Below are positions 8,044-17,284 of a DNA stretch of 48,898 nucleotides, one piece after another. The DNA lies in the NCBI GenBank assembly GCA_002162755.1, contig MAAS01000028.1:1-48898 (forward strand), given 5' to 3'. The position numbers were made by a program, and so were the translations under genes. Each line of letters opens with the position of its first letter. Position 1 is the first letter of the stretch. The stretch comes from Gammaproteobacteria bacterium 50_400_T64 (GTDB lineage: Bacteria; Pseudomonadota; Gammaproteobacteria; Pseudomonadales; Porticoccaceae). The notes beneath the pieces are model-generated. The model saw nothing but the letters and a program-made list of their open reading frames with translations, did no database searches and had not been told where the DNA came from.

Positions 8044-8724
8044 TTAATGAATATTTTTTGCCTCAGCACTGCCCTGCCCCAGTAATAAGTTTACCGCGAG
8101 GGTGTCAGTGAGGCAGGGCCAGTGAGTGATCTCAATACCCCAGGCAATTTTTCGGCTGGCGCTCTGGTCGAAGATATCCCTATCTAAGCGCCAGTAGTCT
8201 CGCTCAAGTTGTTCGGCGACGTCCTGGGCTACAAGGTCTAATTGATTGGCGTGAGGTTCGCCGATCAGCTGATGGATAATGAGGTTGGAGCGCGTCATAT
8301 CCATCGGGATTAACGGCGCATTACACTGCTGAAAAAAGTGTTCGTTGACCTCTTCGATTACCCGGTGGGCGATATAGGCCTGAACCATAAACGTGGCGAG
8401 CGCATTCTGCTCCGTTAATTCTTGCTCTGTTAATAAAGAGGGCGTCTGGTCAAATGTGTTGGTACAAAAATTGACTACTGCCTCGGTGTATTCACAACAG
8501 CTAGCATTGATACCGATGATGCTCAGCACATCGACAAATTCCGCAACATGTTCGATATAGCGCACTACAAAATCGAGTAATACGGGCACGGTGTTGTCGA
8601 GAGGTATTTTAATGGCGCGGTGCAACGATGATTTTTTCTGTGATAACTGCGCGGCGAGCAGCCCGTGTTGTTCTTCTAATCGTTTGGCGTGCTCAATGCT
8701 GCGGCGAAGGTCGATGGTGTTCAT
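8044..8724 (-). CDS. Conserved-looking hypothetical protein, mostly helical
   Basis: I do not recognise a family for these 226 residues. There is no signal peptide or membrane segment. The sequence is predicted helical and acidic, with heptad-like Leu/Ile spacing in the first 40 residues, a CC pair in INASCCEYTEAV, and many His and Glu residues through the middle. The gene is convergent with the YheV-like gene and points away from the cox locus, with a 455-bp gap to coxB. Codon use looks like that of its neighbours. Confidence 0.6.
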   Translation of the reverse strand: MNTIDLRRSIEHAKRLEEQHGLLAAQLSQKKSSLHRAIKIPLDNTVPVLLDFVVRYIEHVAEFVDVLSIIGINASCCEYTEAVVNFCTNTFDQTPSLLTEQELTEQNALATFMVQAYIAHRVIEEVNEHFFQQCNAPLIPMDMTRSNLIIHQLIGEPHANQLDLVAQDVAEQLERDYWRLDRDIFDQSASRKIAWGIEITHWPCLTDTLAVNLLLGQGSAEAKNIH

Positions 8725-9179
8725 AGCTGAAATTTAGTCAATAACCCTAAAAATGCAAACCTGCTTCAGAGCCTGTGGTGAAAATTTGAGATTGTTTAGG
8801 GAAAACAGGTAACCGGTTTCGCAACCGACTTATATTAAGAGCTTGGCGTACTGCTGCAGTGGGTGATGAATTAATAGGTGTTTTTGGCGGTGAATTTTAT
8901 GTCAACCTTCTGCTACAATGCGCGCCGAACCAGTATTACGCTTGTTGTGAGCTATTTTAATAAAAGACAGTTGCATAATAGACCTTAATTATTGGTGAGA
9001 GAAGTGACAGGATGTCGCAGGTGTTACCCGCAATAAAGAACATAATGCGGGGACTATAAATGCGGCAAATAAAGAGGGTTCATACAATCAAACAGTCCAT
9101 GTGAGTCAGTCAAGGCTCGCAGTAAAGATTCCTTGTGTTTTTGAACAAGATCAATAAAGCAATACGGAGAGAATAGGTA
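8725..9179. other. 455-bp upstream region of the cox locus
   Basis: The longest non-coding gap apart from the accessory patch. It holds an extended -10 at 8911-8919, which implies a leader of roughly 250 bases for coxB, and a small CGGTT/AACCG hairpin at 8814-8827. No open frame with a ribosome binding site was found. The leader could hold regulatory structure, but none is identified. Confidence 0.5.
8911..8919 (+). promoter_or_regulatory. Candidate extended -10 promoter of the cox operon
   Basis: TGC followed by TACAAT forms an extended -10, followed by the GC-rich discriminator GCGCGCC. No good -35 is seen at 16-18 bases, which extended -10 promoters can lack. Confidence 0.4.
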
Positions 9180-10340
9180 ATGGTATCTAGAGTAAAGCAG
9201 CTTGTCGTGTATGCGCTAAGCCCGCTGTTGCTGCTATCTTTTGTGGGGCAGATGGCCCATGCAGAAGATGCACATAGAAGTGGGTGGAGTTTGCTGAATA
9301 TGCCCCGGGGTGTTACCGGTGTCAGTAATGATATTTATGACTTACACATGGTTGTTGTCTGGATCTGTGTGTGGATCTCAGTGGTGGTTTACGGTGTGAT
9401 GTTTTACAGCATGTTTGCTCACCGCAAATCAAAGGGCGCTAAGGCGTCTAATTTCCATGAGAGTACGACGGTCGAGCTGTTGTGGACCATCGTTCCTGTG
9501 TTGATTTTGATTTGGGTGGCCTTCCCCTCGACCAAAGTTTTGATCGATCTTTACGATACCAGTGAAGCCGATATCGATATCAAAGTGACTGGCTATCAAT
9601 GGAAGTGGCAATACGAATATCTCGGCGAAGGCGTTGAGTTTATGAGTGAGCTGACCACTTCTGAATCTGCTATTTATAACCTCGAGCCTAAAACAGAGTT
9701 TTATTTGTCTGAGGTTAATGAGCCCCTGGTACTACCAGTGGGCAAAAAGGTACGTTTCCTGCTGACCGCCAAGGACGTTATCCACTCGTGGTGGGTACCC
9801 GATCTGGGTGTTAAGCGCGATGCGGTGCCGGGCTTTATCAATGAAACCTGGGCCAAAATCGACGAGCCTGGTATCTACCGTGGTTTTTGTGCGGAGTTAT
9901 GTGGCAAGGGCCATGCCTTTATGCCCATCGTCGTTAATGCCGTTTCCGAAGAAGAATATAAAGTTTGGCTAGCGGACAAAAAAGAAGCTGCTGCGGCGAT
10001 ACGTGAAATGGCCAAGCAAACTTTCACGCTTGAAGAGTTGATGGTCAAAGGTGAAGAAGCTTACAACCGTTCATGTGCGGGCTGTCACGCCGGCAATGGT
10101 GAAGGCATCCCGGGTGCGTTCCCGGCTCTGAAAGGTAGCGCCATTGCTCTTGGCTCTGTCGCCAATCACCTTGACGTTGTTGTTAATGGCGTAGGTGGAA
10201 CCGCAATGCAAGCTTTCGGTGCTCAGTTATCAGAAGTCGATTTGGCGGCGATCATTACTTATGAGCGCAACGCCTGGGGCAACGATGTCGGTGACATGGT
10301 GCAGCCCATCGACGTACTTAAATTCAAACAAGGCCAATAG
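9180..10340 (+). CDS. coxB: Cytochrome c oxidase subunit II with fused cytochrome c domain
   Basis: Electron-entry subunit of the aa3-type oxidase in the inner membrane. A signal peptide covers residues 1-28. Two membrane helices follow near 55-77 and 97-117. The periplasmic cupredoxin domain carries the CuA site, with Cys237, Cys241 and His245 in CAELCGKGHAFM and an upstream His in VIHSWW. A C-terminal cytochrome c domain has the heme motif CAGCH at 299-303. The 386-residue length fits this two-domain form, known from the Pseudomonas aa3 enzyme. First gene of the operon; coxA follows after 12 bp. Confidence 0.97.
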   Translation: MVSRVKQLVVYALSPLLLLSFVGQMAHAEDAHRSGWSLLNMPRGVTGVSNDIYDLHMVVVWICVWISVVVYGVMFYSMFAHRKSKGAKASNFHESTTVELLWTIVPVLILIWVAFPSTKVLIDLYDTSEADIDIKVTGYQWKWQYEYLGEGVEFMSELTTSESAIYNLEPKTEFYLSEVNEPLVLPVGKKVRFLLTAKDVIHSWWVPDLGVKRDAVPGFINETWAKIDEPGIYRGFCAELCGKGHAFMPIVVNAVSEEEYKVWLADKKEAAAAIREMAKQTFTLEELMVKGEEAYNRSCAGCHAGNGEGIPGAFPALKGSAIALGSVANHLDVVVNGVGGTAMQAFGAQLSEVDLAAIITYERNAWGNDVGDMVQPIDVLKFKQGQ

Positions 10341-10352
10341 GGGAGAATTAAT

Positions 10353-11906
10353 ATGGCACACGGTCCCGCAAAAGGTATTGGTCGTTGGTTGTTCGCCACG
10401 AACCACAAAGACATCGGTACGATGTACCTGTGGTTCAGTTTTTCAATGTTTTTACTCGGTGGTGCGTTTGCGATGATTATTCGCGCCGAGCTGTTTGCCC
10501 CGGGTATGCAGCTAATCAAACCCGAATTTTTCAATCAAATGACCACCATGCACGGTTTGATCATGGTCTTCGGTGCCATCATGCCCTCCTTCGTGGGCCT
10601 GGCGAACTGGATGATTCCCCTGCAAATTGGTGCGCCGGATATGGCTCTGCCGAGGATGAATAACCTCAGCTTCTGGATTCTGCCCTTCGGTTTTGCCTTG
10701 CTAGCTTCCACGCTGTTTATGGAAGGTGGTGCGCCTAACTTTGGTTGGACATTCTATGCGCCACTGTCCACCACTTACGCGCCTGACACGGTTAACTTCT
10801 TCATCTTTGGTGTTCACATTATTGGTGCTTCATCGATTATGGGCTCAATCAATATTATCGCCACGGTGCTCAACTTGCGCGCTCCTGGCATGACAATGAT
10901 GAAGCTGCCACTTTTTGTCTGGACCTGGTTGATTACGGCTTTCTTATTAGTTGCTGTAATGCCTGTTCTAGCTGGCGCAGTTACCATGATGTTGATGGAT
11001 ATCAATTTCGGTACCAGCTTCTTCGATGCTGCGGGTGGTGGTGATCCGGTCTTGTTCCAGCACATCTTCTGGTTCTTTGGTCATCCTGAGGTGTACATTA
11101 TTATCTTGCCGGCCTTTGGTGTGATTTCTGAAATCATTCCCACCTTTAGCCGCAAGCCGCTGTTTGGTTATTCCTCGATGGTGTACGCGACGTCGGCGAT
11201 TGCCTTCCTGTCGTTCATCGTTTGGGCTCACCACATGTTTACCACGGGTATGCCAATTGCTGGTGAGTTGTACTTTATGTACGCCACCATGCTGATTGCC
11301 GTACCGACGGGGGTGAAGGTCTTTAACTGGATTACCACCATGTTCAAGGGTTCATTGACCTTTGAAACCCCAATGCTGTTCGCCATTGCCGTGGTCATCC
11401 TGTTTACCTTCGGTGGTTTTACCGGCTTGATGCTGGCAGTTGCTCCAGCGGATATTCAGTACCACGACAGTTACTTCGTGGTCGGTCACTTCCACTATGT
11501 GATGGTTGCCGGTGCGGTGTTCTCCATGTCGGGCGCGATCTATTACTGGTTGCCCAAGTGGAGCGGTAAAATGTATGACGAGACTATGGGTAAGGTGCAG
11601 TTTTGGGTTGCCTTTGTCGGTTTCAACATTGCTTTTATTCCCCAGCACTTTTTGGGGCTAGCGGGCATGCCACGTCGCTACGCCGACTATGCCCTACAGT
11701 TTTCTGACTGGAATATGGTGTCGAGCATTGGTGCCTTTATGTACGGCGCGGCACAGTTGATGTTCCTCTACAACGTTGTACGTACTATCGTTGCTGGCAA
11801 GCCCACTAGTGAAGAGAAAACCTGGGAAGGTGCGCAGGGTCTGGAGTGGACATTGCCTACACCGGCGCCTTTCCACACCTTCTCAACGCCTCCAGAAGTT
11901 AAGTAG
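10353..11906 (+). CDS. coxA: Cytochrome c oxidase subunit I
   Basis: Catalytic heme-copper subunit with twelve predicted membrane helices. The helix II heme a ligand is in TTMHGLIMVFG. The CuB His and cross-linked Tyr are in FGHPEVYI, and the CuB His pair is in WAHHMFTTG. The heme a3 and heme a histidines are in VGHFHYVMV. GHPEVYI fits A-family oxidases. The 517 residues are the usual length. A GGGGAG ribosome binding site lies upstream. Followed by ctaG after 20 bp. Confidence 0.98.
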   Translation: MAHGPAKGIGRWLFATNHKDIGTMYLWFSFSMFLLGGAFAMIIRAELFAPGMQLIKPEFFNQMTTMHGLIMVFGAIMPSFVGLANWMIPLQIGAPDMALPRMNNLSFWILPFGFALLASTLFMEGGAPNFGWTFYAPLSTTYAPDTVNFFIFGVHIIGASSIMGSINIIATVLNLRAPGMTMMKLPLFVWTWLITAFLLVAVMPVLAGAVTMMLMDINFGTSFFDAAGGGDPVLFQHIFWFFGHPEVYIIILPAFGVISEIIPTFSRKPLFGYSSMVYATSAIAFLSFIVWAHHMFTTGMPIAGELYFMYATMLIAVPTGVKVFNWITTMFKGSLTFETPMLFAIAVVILFTFGGFTGLMLAVAPADIQYHDSYFVVGHFHYVMVAGAVFSMSGAIYYWLPKWSGKMYDETMGKVQFWVAFVGFNIAFIPQHFLGLAGMPRRYADYALQFSDWNMVSSIGAFMYGAAQLMFLYNVVRTIVAGKPTSEEKTWEGAQGLEWTLPTPAPFHTFSTPPEVK

Positions 11907-11926
11907 GCGCGGCGAGGAACTCTGAC

Positions 11927-12478
11927 ATGCCAATCAACGCGACGCAAAAAATCACCTTGAAGTTAGTGGTGGCGGCGATTGGTATGTTTGTCTTTGCGGT
12001 CTTCTTGATGCCGCCTTTGTACGATGTATTTTGTGAACTCACCGGTATTGGTGGTAAAACGAAAGGACAGTACGAAGGTGCCGCAGTCGCTGTAGATGTA
12101 GAGCGTGAAATTAAAATTCAGTTTGTTGCGACAAATAACGGTGCAATGCCCTGGGAGTTTTCCCCACTGGACTACCAAATTAGAGTGCATCCGGGAGAAA
12201 AAACAGCCGTTGAGTTTTATGCGAAAAACCCGACATCGAGAGATATGGTTGCTCAGGCAATACCCAATATTACGCCCAACAATGCGGCAGAGTTTTTTCA
12301 TAAAACCGAATGTTTTTGCTTTAATAAACAAGAGCTTAAAGCAGGCGAAGAGGCAAATATGGGGCTGGTATTTATCGTTGACCCGAAGTTACCGGCTAGC
12401 GTTACGACGATTACTTTGTCTTATACCCTGTTTGATGTAACGGAAGCGACGGCAGCCGAAGTAGCAACAACAAACTAA
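11927..12478 (+). CDS. ctaG: Cytochrome c oxidase assembly protein CtaG/Cox11
   Basis: Copper chaperone that inserts CuB into subunit I. One N-terminal membrane anchor (about residues 11-31) is followed by a periplasmic immunoglobulin-like domain. The copper motif CFCF is in KTECFCFNKQEL, preceded by the NKTE-like AAEFFHKTE segment. The 183-residue length is normal. It lies between coxA and coxC, the usual place. Confidence 0.96.
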   Translation: MPINATQKITLKLVVAAIGMFVFAVFLMPPLYDVFCELTGIGGKTKGQYEGAAVAVDVEREIKIQFVATNNGAMPWEFSPLDYQIRVHPGEKTAVEFYAKNPTSRDMVAQAIPNITPNNAAEFFHKTECFCFNKQELKAGEEANMGLVFIVDPKLPASVTTITLSYTLFDVTEATAAEVATTN

Positions 12479-12528
12479 TCACCTGTTAGTGACCGCGCCT
12501 AGTAACGCGGAGTATTGGAGAAATAAAA

Positions 12529-13431
12529 ATGGCAACAGAAAACAATTACTACGTACCCGAGGAGAGCCGCTTACCTGTACTTGGCGCGTTAGCCCTTGGT
12601 TTAATGGCGCTCGGCGCAGGTCTTTTGCTCAATGGCGATGGTAGCAGCATACTGTTGACGGGAGCGGTTCTGCTCATCGCTGTAATGTATGTCTGGTTCA
12701 GAACCGTGATTCGAGAGAATATTGCGGGCATGAACAGTGATCAGTTAAAGCGCTCTTATGTCTGGGGCATGAGCTGGTTTATCTTTTCTGAGGTTATGTT
12801 CTTTGCCGTGTTCTTTGGTGCGCTGTTCTACATTCGCACTTTGGCACTACCCTGGTTGGGCGGTGAAGGTGACAGGAGCGATATGATTCACCTGGTGTGG
12901 CCAGAATTTACAGCGCAATGGCCGCTGATGGAAACACCGGCTCAGGCTGCGGGTAGTAATGAATTTGTTGGCCCCGATGCAAACATGAGCTTCCCGGGTT
13001 GGGACAAGCTGTTTCACTGGCTGCCCCTGTGGAATACGATTATTCTGCTCACCTCGAGTGTTACCTGTCATTTTGCCCATCATGCGATGAAGCATGATGA
13101 CCGCAAGAAATTTAATATCTGGCTGGCAGTTACTGTTCTTCTCGGCATCATTTTTCTCTTCCTGCAGTATGAGGAATACCACGAAGCTTATGTTGAAATG
13201 GGTTTGACGCTGGAGTCTGGGATTTACGGCAGCACCTTTTTCATGTTGACGGGCTTCCACGGCTTCCACGTCACCATGGGTACTTTCATGCTGCTAGTTC
13301 AGTTGATTCGTAGCCTTAAAGGGCACTTTAGCTCAGGTGATCAATTTGGTTTTGAAGCCTCTTCCTGGTACTGGCACTTTGTTGATGTGGTTTGGGCGGG
13401 GCTGTTTTTGTTTGTCTACGTACTGGCTTAA
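12529..13431 (+). CDS. coxC: Cytochrome c oxidase subunit III
   Basis: Integral subunit with about seven membrane helices; it stabilises subunit I and the proton uptake path. Family features seen are WGMSWFIFSEVMFF with the conserved Glu, TGFHGFHVTMGT, and the terminal YWHFVDVVWAGLF. The 300-residue length is typical of the longer bacterial form with a loop between helices II and III. Last gene of the coxB-coxA-ctaG-coxC set, followed by a bidirectional terminator. Confidence 0.97.
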   Translation: MATENNYYVPEESRLPVLGALALGLMALGAGLLLNGDGSSILLTGAVLLIAVMYVWFRTVIRENIAGMNSDQLKRSYVWGMSWFIFSEVMFFAVFFGALFYIRTLALPWLGGEGDRSDMIHLVWPEFTAQWPLMETPAQAAGSNEFVGPDANMSFPGWDKLFHWLPLWNTIILLTSSVTCHFAHHAMKHDDRKKFNIWLAVTVLLGIIFLFLQYEEYHEAYVEMGLTLESGIYGSTFFMLTGFHGFHVTMGTFMLLVQLIRSLKGHFSSGDQFGFEASSWYWHFVDVVWAGLFLFVYVLA

Positions 13432-13453
13432 AAAGCACTTCTAAGCTCCACAT

Positions 13454-13485
13454 AAAAATGGCCAGGTATTTACCTGGCCATTTTT
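13454..13485. terminator. Bidirectional intrinsic terminator after coxC
   Basis: A perfect 15-bp inverted repeat around a TT centre: five A's, TGGCCAGGTA, then the complement ending in five T's. A- and T-runs on both sides let it serve coxC on the plus strand and the small membrane protein gene on the minus strand. Confidence 0.9.
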
Positions 13486-13514
13486 GTCACTGCCTTTTGT
13501 TATTTCTGCCCGCT

Positions 13515-13778
13515 TTATGGCTTTGGTTGTATCGCCACCGGCTCCGCATGTTGAGCGTGGATTTTTTTGTCCCAGGGCGCCTTACTAAAAAGCTGGCCGG
13601 TATAGTAGCCGTATACAATAAGGCCCATCATCAAGCTAGCCAGGGTGATGCGAATACCCAGTGAGTAAAGTGTACGGCGCTTTTGATCACCAAAATCCTT
13701 TACCAGAAACACCAGTCCGCTACTTAAGCTGATTACAATGCCGATAAATAACAGCACAATGATGACTTTCAGCCACAT
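13515..13778 (-). CDS. Small twin-transmembrane protein (DUF2909-like)
   Basis: These 87 residues have two membrane helices (about 4-26 and 43-63) joined by a short basic loop, KDFGDQKRRTL, and a polar C-terminal tail. This matches the small 'twin transmembrane' proteins (DUF2909) found inside cox loci of Pseudomonas-like bacteria. The function is unknown; the location suggests a role in oxidase assembly or stability. It is divergent from surF1. Confidence 0.65.
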   Translation of the reverse strand: MWLKVIIVLLFIGIVISLSSGLVFLVKDFGDQKRRTLYSLGIRITLASLMMGLIVYGYYTGQLFSKAPWDKKIHAQHAEPVAIQPKP

Positions 13779-13818
13779 TACAAATCTCCGGATAGTTGGG
13801 GTTTTTATTTAAGCACAT

Positions 13819-14637
13819 ATGAGTAGCTCTGAGCACGTAAGTCCTAAAGAGACCTTTCGCTGGCACTGGAACTGGAAAGTGTTGGCGTTTACGGTGTTTT
13901 TTTTACCATTAACCATGAGTGCTGGATTTTGGCAGCTGCACCGCGCTGAGGAAAAAAGAGAAATACTCGCGGCCCAGGGGGCTTTGCATAAGAAGCCGCC
14001 GTTAATGTTATCCAGCCTACAGAATGACTTTGACGCAAATGATAATGGCGGGGGTGAGCATCGGGCGCAGCGTTATTTGCGGGTTATTGCCGAGGGTGAA
14101 ATGCACCCGCAGCAGGTTTTTCTGCTCGATAATAGGGTGCAGGGTGGACGGCCGGGGTATGAGGTTTTGGTGCCAATGAAAGTAGAGCTAGAAACTGGGG
14201 ACACCACCTGGCTGATGGTTAATCGTGGTTGGCTTGCCGGGGGCCTGGATCGCAGCCAACTGCCGAGCATACCGGCCATACTTGAGGGGTCAAGGGTGTC
14301 GGGTTATTTGTATAAACCTTTGGGTGAGCCCCTGCTGTTGGCCGATGATGTGTGGGCGGCCAATAAAACACCTCTGGTGATTCAGCATTTTGATCGCACG
14401 AAGCTTGAGTACTACCTTGGCGCCAGTGTTTATCCTTATATGCTGCGGCTTGAAGAAAGCCACCCCGCTTCCCTGCGGGTTGACTGGATTATTGTCAGTG
14501 CTCAGCCTGAAAAACACACGGCTTATGCGGTACAGTGGTTTGCCATGGCTCTGGCTTTGGTGATCTTAACGTTGTTTGCCAATTCGAATATTGCCACCTA
14601 TTTTACCCGTCGACCGGCACTGTCTGAAGACGAGTAA
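13819..14637 (+). CDS. SURF1 family cytochrome oxidase assembly protein
   Basis: Heme A delivery/assembly factor for subunit I. The 272-residue protein has an N-terminal membrane helix (about 21-41, followed by the SURF1 hallmark FWQLHRAEEKRE), a large periplasmic domain with VNRGWLAGG, and a C-terminal helix (about 237-257) after the conserved YAVQWFAMA. First gene of the second cox transcript, followed by a SCO-like gene, ctaA, ctaB and sco. Confidence 0.93.
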   Translation: MSSSEHVSPKETFRWHWNWKVLAFTVFFLPLTMSAGFWQLHRAEEKREILAAQGALHKKPPLMLSSLQNDFDANDNGGGEHRAQRYLRVIAEGEMHPQQVFLLDNRVQGGRPGYEVLVPMKVELETGDTTWLMVNRGWLAGGLDRSQLPSIPAILEGSRVSGYLYKPLGEPLLLADDVWAANKTPLVIQHFDRTKLEYYLGASVYPYMLRLEESHPASLRVDWIIVSAQPEKHTAYAVQWFAMALALVILTLFANSNIATYFTRRPALSEDE

Positions 14638-14670
14638 GGGAATGAACAAGAGTTTGAAGAGTCTAGCGAG

Positions 14671-15306
14671 ATGAACGAAACGACCAATAAAACGACCAGT
14701 AAAACCAGCAAATTGCCGCTGATATTAATTATCACAATTACCATTGCGGTGATGTTGAGCGGCTTTTTACTGATGCCGGGGGACGATGGGGAGCGCAATC
14801 GTCTATTGTCCATCCTCGGCACGAATAATCGAGGCACCTTGCTACAGCCAGTTGTCCTAATGGCAGACATGCCGTTGACTGATCAACAGGGCGAATCCTG
14901 GTTGTGGCAGGATCAGACGCCGAAATGGCGTTTGTTGCTGCCTTTTGTCGGCGAGTGCGATGAGACCTGCCGAGAATTTTTGTATATCTCACGGCAGGTG
15001 CATATTCGTCTTGATAAAAAAACGCAGCGGGTGAAGCGGGTATTCTTGAATCTGGGTGCCCCGCTGGATGATGAGATGAAAGCCTTTATAAGTCGCGAGC
15101 ACCCCTACTTGACAGTGGTGCGCGGTAATGAGGCGACTTTTATGGCGCTGATTGCTGCCAGCCAATCGGGCTGGTCGGCGGAGGAGTCTCGCCTGTTCGT
15201 GGTGGATCAGCAGGGTGTGGCCATGATGTATTACACCCCTGAGCACGAGGGCAGTGATTTACTGCGTGATTTAAAGCATCTGATTAAATATTCTCCGGAG
15301 CTATAA
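14671..15306 (+). CDS. SCO-like membrane-anchored thioredoxin-fold protein
   Basis: The 211-residue protein has one N-terminal membrane anchor (about 16-35) and a periplasmic domain. A CxxxC pair, Cys96 and Cys100 in GECDETC, sits where SCO1/SenC proteins bind copper. Similarity elsewhere is low. The later VVDQQGVAMMYY strand fits the thioredoxin fold, but the SCO histidine is not evident. A homologue occupies this slot in Pseudomonas cox loci, as I recall. A redox or copper role in CuA or heme assembly is inferred. Confidence 0.7.
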   Translation: MNETTNKTTSKTSKLPLILIITITIAVMLSGFLLMPGDDGERNRLLSILGTNNRGTLLQPVVLMADMPLTDQQGESWLWQDQTPKWRLLLPFVGECDETCREFLYISRQVHIRLDKKTQRVKRVFLNLGAPLDDEMKAFISREHPYLTVVRGNEATFMALIAASQSGWSAEESRLFVVDQQGVAMMYYTPEHEGSDLLRDLKHLIKYSPEL

Positions 15307-15309
15307 GTC

Positions 15310-16353
15310 ATGGCCCTTCCCAAAACATCAATACCCAGGCCGGGTTATCGCATCGCATTACTTGCCACTTGTCTCGCTGCTGTGGTGGTGATGCTCGGGG
15401 CCTTCACGCGCTTGACTGACGCCGGCCTCGGTTGTCCCGACTGGCCCGGTTGTTATGGCCATTTAATGTGGCCGACGGAAGTTGAAGAAGTTGCTCGCGC
15501 CGATGCCCTCTATCCCGATATGCCGGTGGATACAGACAAAACCTGGCCAGAAATGGTACACCGCTACTTTGCCAGTACTCTGGGCTTATTTATTGTTGCC
15601 CTGAGCGTGATCGCCTGGCGGCACAGGGAAGCACGTAACTACCCTTTCCGCCTGCCCCTGTTTTTGCTGTTTTTAGTGGTCTGGCAGGGGATGTTTGGTA
15701 TGTGGACAGTGACCTTGAAACTGTGGCCACAAGTGGTGACGGTGCATCTACTCGGGGGTATGAGCACCTTTTCACTACTCTGGCTGTTTACCCTACGTTT
15801 AAAAAACCAGCGCTGGCAAACTGACAACACTAGCTGGGGGCAAATGCAGCGTCTACGTCCGGCACTCATTGCTGGTGTTGCGATTGTCTTTCTACAGATC
15901 GCCCTCGGTGGTTGGATTAGCTCTAACTATGCGGCGGTTGCCTGCGGCGACTTTCCCACCTGTCGTGGTGAGTGGTGGCCGACAATGGATCTGGCCCAAG
16001 GTTTTAATGTGACGCAGGGTATCGGCCCCAACTATCTTGGCGGCCTGATGAGTAGTGACGCGCGTGTGGCCATCCACATGGTCCATCGCCTCGGCGCCAT
16101 TATTACCAGTGTCTATTTACTGGCCTTTAGTTTCCTTCTTTTTAAGGTTGCCCATAGTGGTGTGCGTCGTGTGGCCCTGGTGATAGTAGCGGTGCTGGTG
16201 GTGCAGGTGGGCCTGGGTATCACCAATGTTTTGTTAGTTATCCCTCTGCCCATTGCCGTGCTGCATAATGCCGGCGGTGCCTTGTTGTTAGTTAGCCTTA
16301 TTACACTAGGCACAAAAATGTGGATGGCCAAGAAGCCCCTCGAACAGGATTGA
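15310..16353 (+). CDS. ctaA: Heme A synthase (COX15/CtaA)
   Basis: Oxidises the C8 methyl of heme O to the formyl group of heme A in the inner membrane. Eight membrane helices are predicted across 347 residues. Family motifs are visible: GAFTRLTDAGLGCPDWPGCYG near the N-terminus with the Cys pair, EMVHRYFAS and the later MVHRLGAI, which supply heme-ligand histidines, and VHLLGG. It starts 4 bases after the SCO-like gene and ends 1 base before ctaB. Confidence 0.96.
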   Translation: MALPKTSIPRPGYRIALLATCLAAVVVMLGAFTRLTDAGLGCPDWPGCYGHLMWPTEVEEVARADALYPDMPVDTDKTWPEMVHRYFASTLGLFIVALSVIAWRHREARNYPFRLPLFLLFLVVWQGMFGMWTVTLKLWPQVVTVHLLGGMSTFSLLWLFTLRLKNQRWQTDNTSWGQMQRLRPALIAGVAIVFLQIALGGWISSNYAAVACGDFPTCRGEWWPTMDLAQGFNVTQGIGPNYLGGLMSSDARVAIHMVHRLGAIITSVYLLAFSFLLFKVAHSGVRRVALVIVAVLVVQVGLGITNVLLVIPLPIAVLHNAGGALLLVSLITLGTKMWMAKKPLEQD

Positions 16354-16354
16354 A

Positions 16355-17269
16355 ATGAGTACATTAGAGCTGGAAAATGAAAGGCCAATTTGGCGTGATT
16401 ATCTTGAGCTGTGTAAGCCCAATGTCGTACTGGTGATGATCGTCACCTCCGCTATCGGCATGTTTATGGCAGTGCCTGGCATGGTGCCGGTGGAGATATT
16501 GGTGCTGGGTAACCTGGGTATTGCCCTGAGTGCCGCATCGGCGGCGACCATTAACCATCTGGTCGATCGCCGCATTGACTTGAAAATGGCGCGCACCCTG
16601 AATCGCCCGATTGCCAAAGGTCGCGTGGGCACTTATCAGGCCTTGAGCTTCTCTGCCGTGCTCGGCGTACTGGGTATGGGGATTTTACTGAACTCTATTA
16701 ACGCCCTCACCGCGTGGCTGACCCTAGCCTCGCTATTGGGTTATGCCGTGGTCTATACCTTATTTTTAAAGCGCGCCTCGCCGCAAAATATTGTTATCGG
16801 TGGACTTGCCGGCGCCGCCCCGCCACTGCTGGGCTGGACTGCGGTGACCGGTGAGGTTGATGGCTACGGTTTACTACTGGTATTGATTGTTTTTATTTGG
16901 ACACCGCCGCATTTCTGGGCGCTAGCCCTGCACCGCAAGGACGAATACGCCAAAGCCGACGTGCCCATGCTGCCGGTAACCCACGGTGAGCGTTATACCA
17001 AATTGCATATCGTGCTCTATACCATACTGTTGATCATCGTCACCGTATTGCCCTATCTAACGGGTATGAGTGGCTGGCTATATCTACTCGGTGCGCTGGT
17101 CTTGGGTGGCGGTTTTCTCTATTGGGCAATTGTCTTGATGGTGAGCGACAAGCCAAATCTGGGCATGGCCACTTTTAAATATTCCATCGTCTATTTATTG
17201 GCTCTGTTCGCCATTATGTTGGTCGATCATTATTGGATCGTGCCCCCAGTGTTAAAAGTAACCCTTTAA
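16355..17269 (+). CDS. ctaB: Heme O synthase (protoheme IX farnesyltransferase)
   Basis: UbiA-family prenyltransferase that adds farnesyl to heme B. The first Asp-rich motif NHLVDRRIDLKMART and the second, DEYAKADVPMLPV, are present. The TWxPPHFWALAL motif appears as WTPPHFWALAL. The 304 residues with about nine membrane helices are typical. It supplies CtaA with heme O for the oxidase encoded upstream. Its start almost touches the ctaA stop, indicating one transcript. The gene is also called cyoE when next to cyo genes, which are absent here. Confidence 0.97.
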   Translation: MSTLELENERPIWRDYLELCKPNVVLVMIVTSAIGMFMAVPGMVPVEILVLGNLGIALSAASAATINHLVDRRIDLKMARTLNRPIAKGRVGTYQALSFSAVLGVLGMGILLNSINALTAWLTLASLLGYAVVYTLFLKRASPQNIVIGGLAGAAPPLLGWTAVTGEVDGYGLLLVLIVFIWTPPHFWALALHRKDEYAKADVPMLPVTHGERYTKLHIVLYTILLIIVTVLPYLTGMSGWLYLLGALVLGGGFLYWAIVLMVSDKPNLGMATFKYSIVYLLALFAIMLVDHYWIVPPVLKVTL

Positions 17270-17284
17270 TGCAATCTTCAATAA

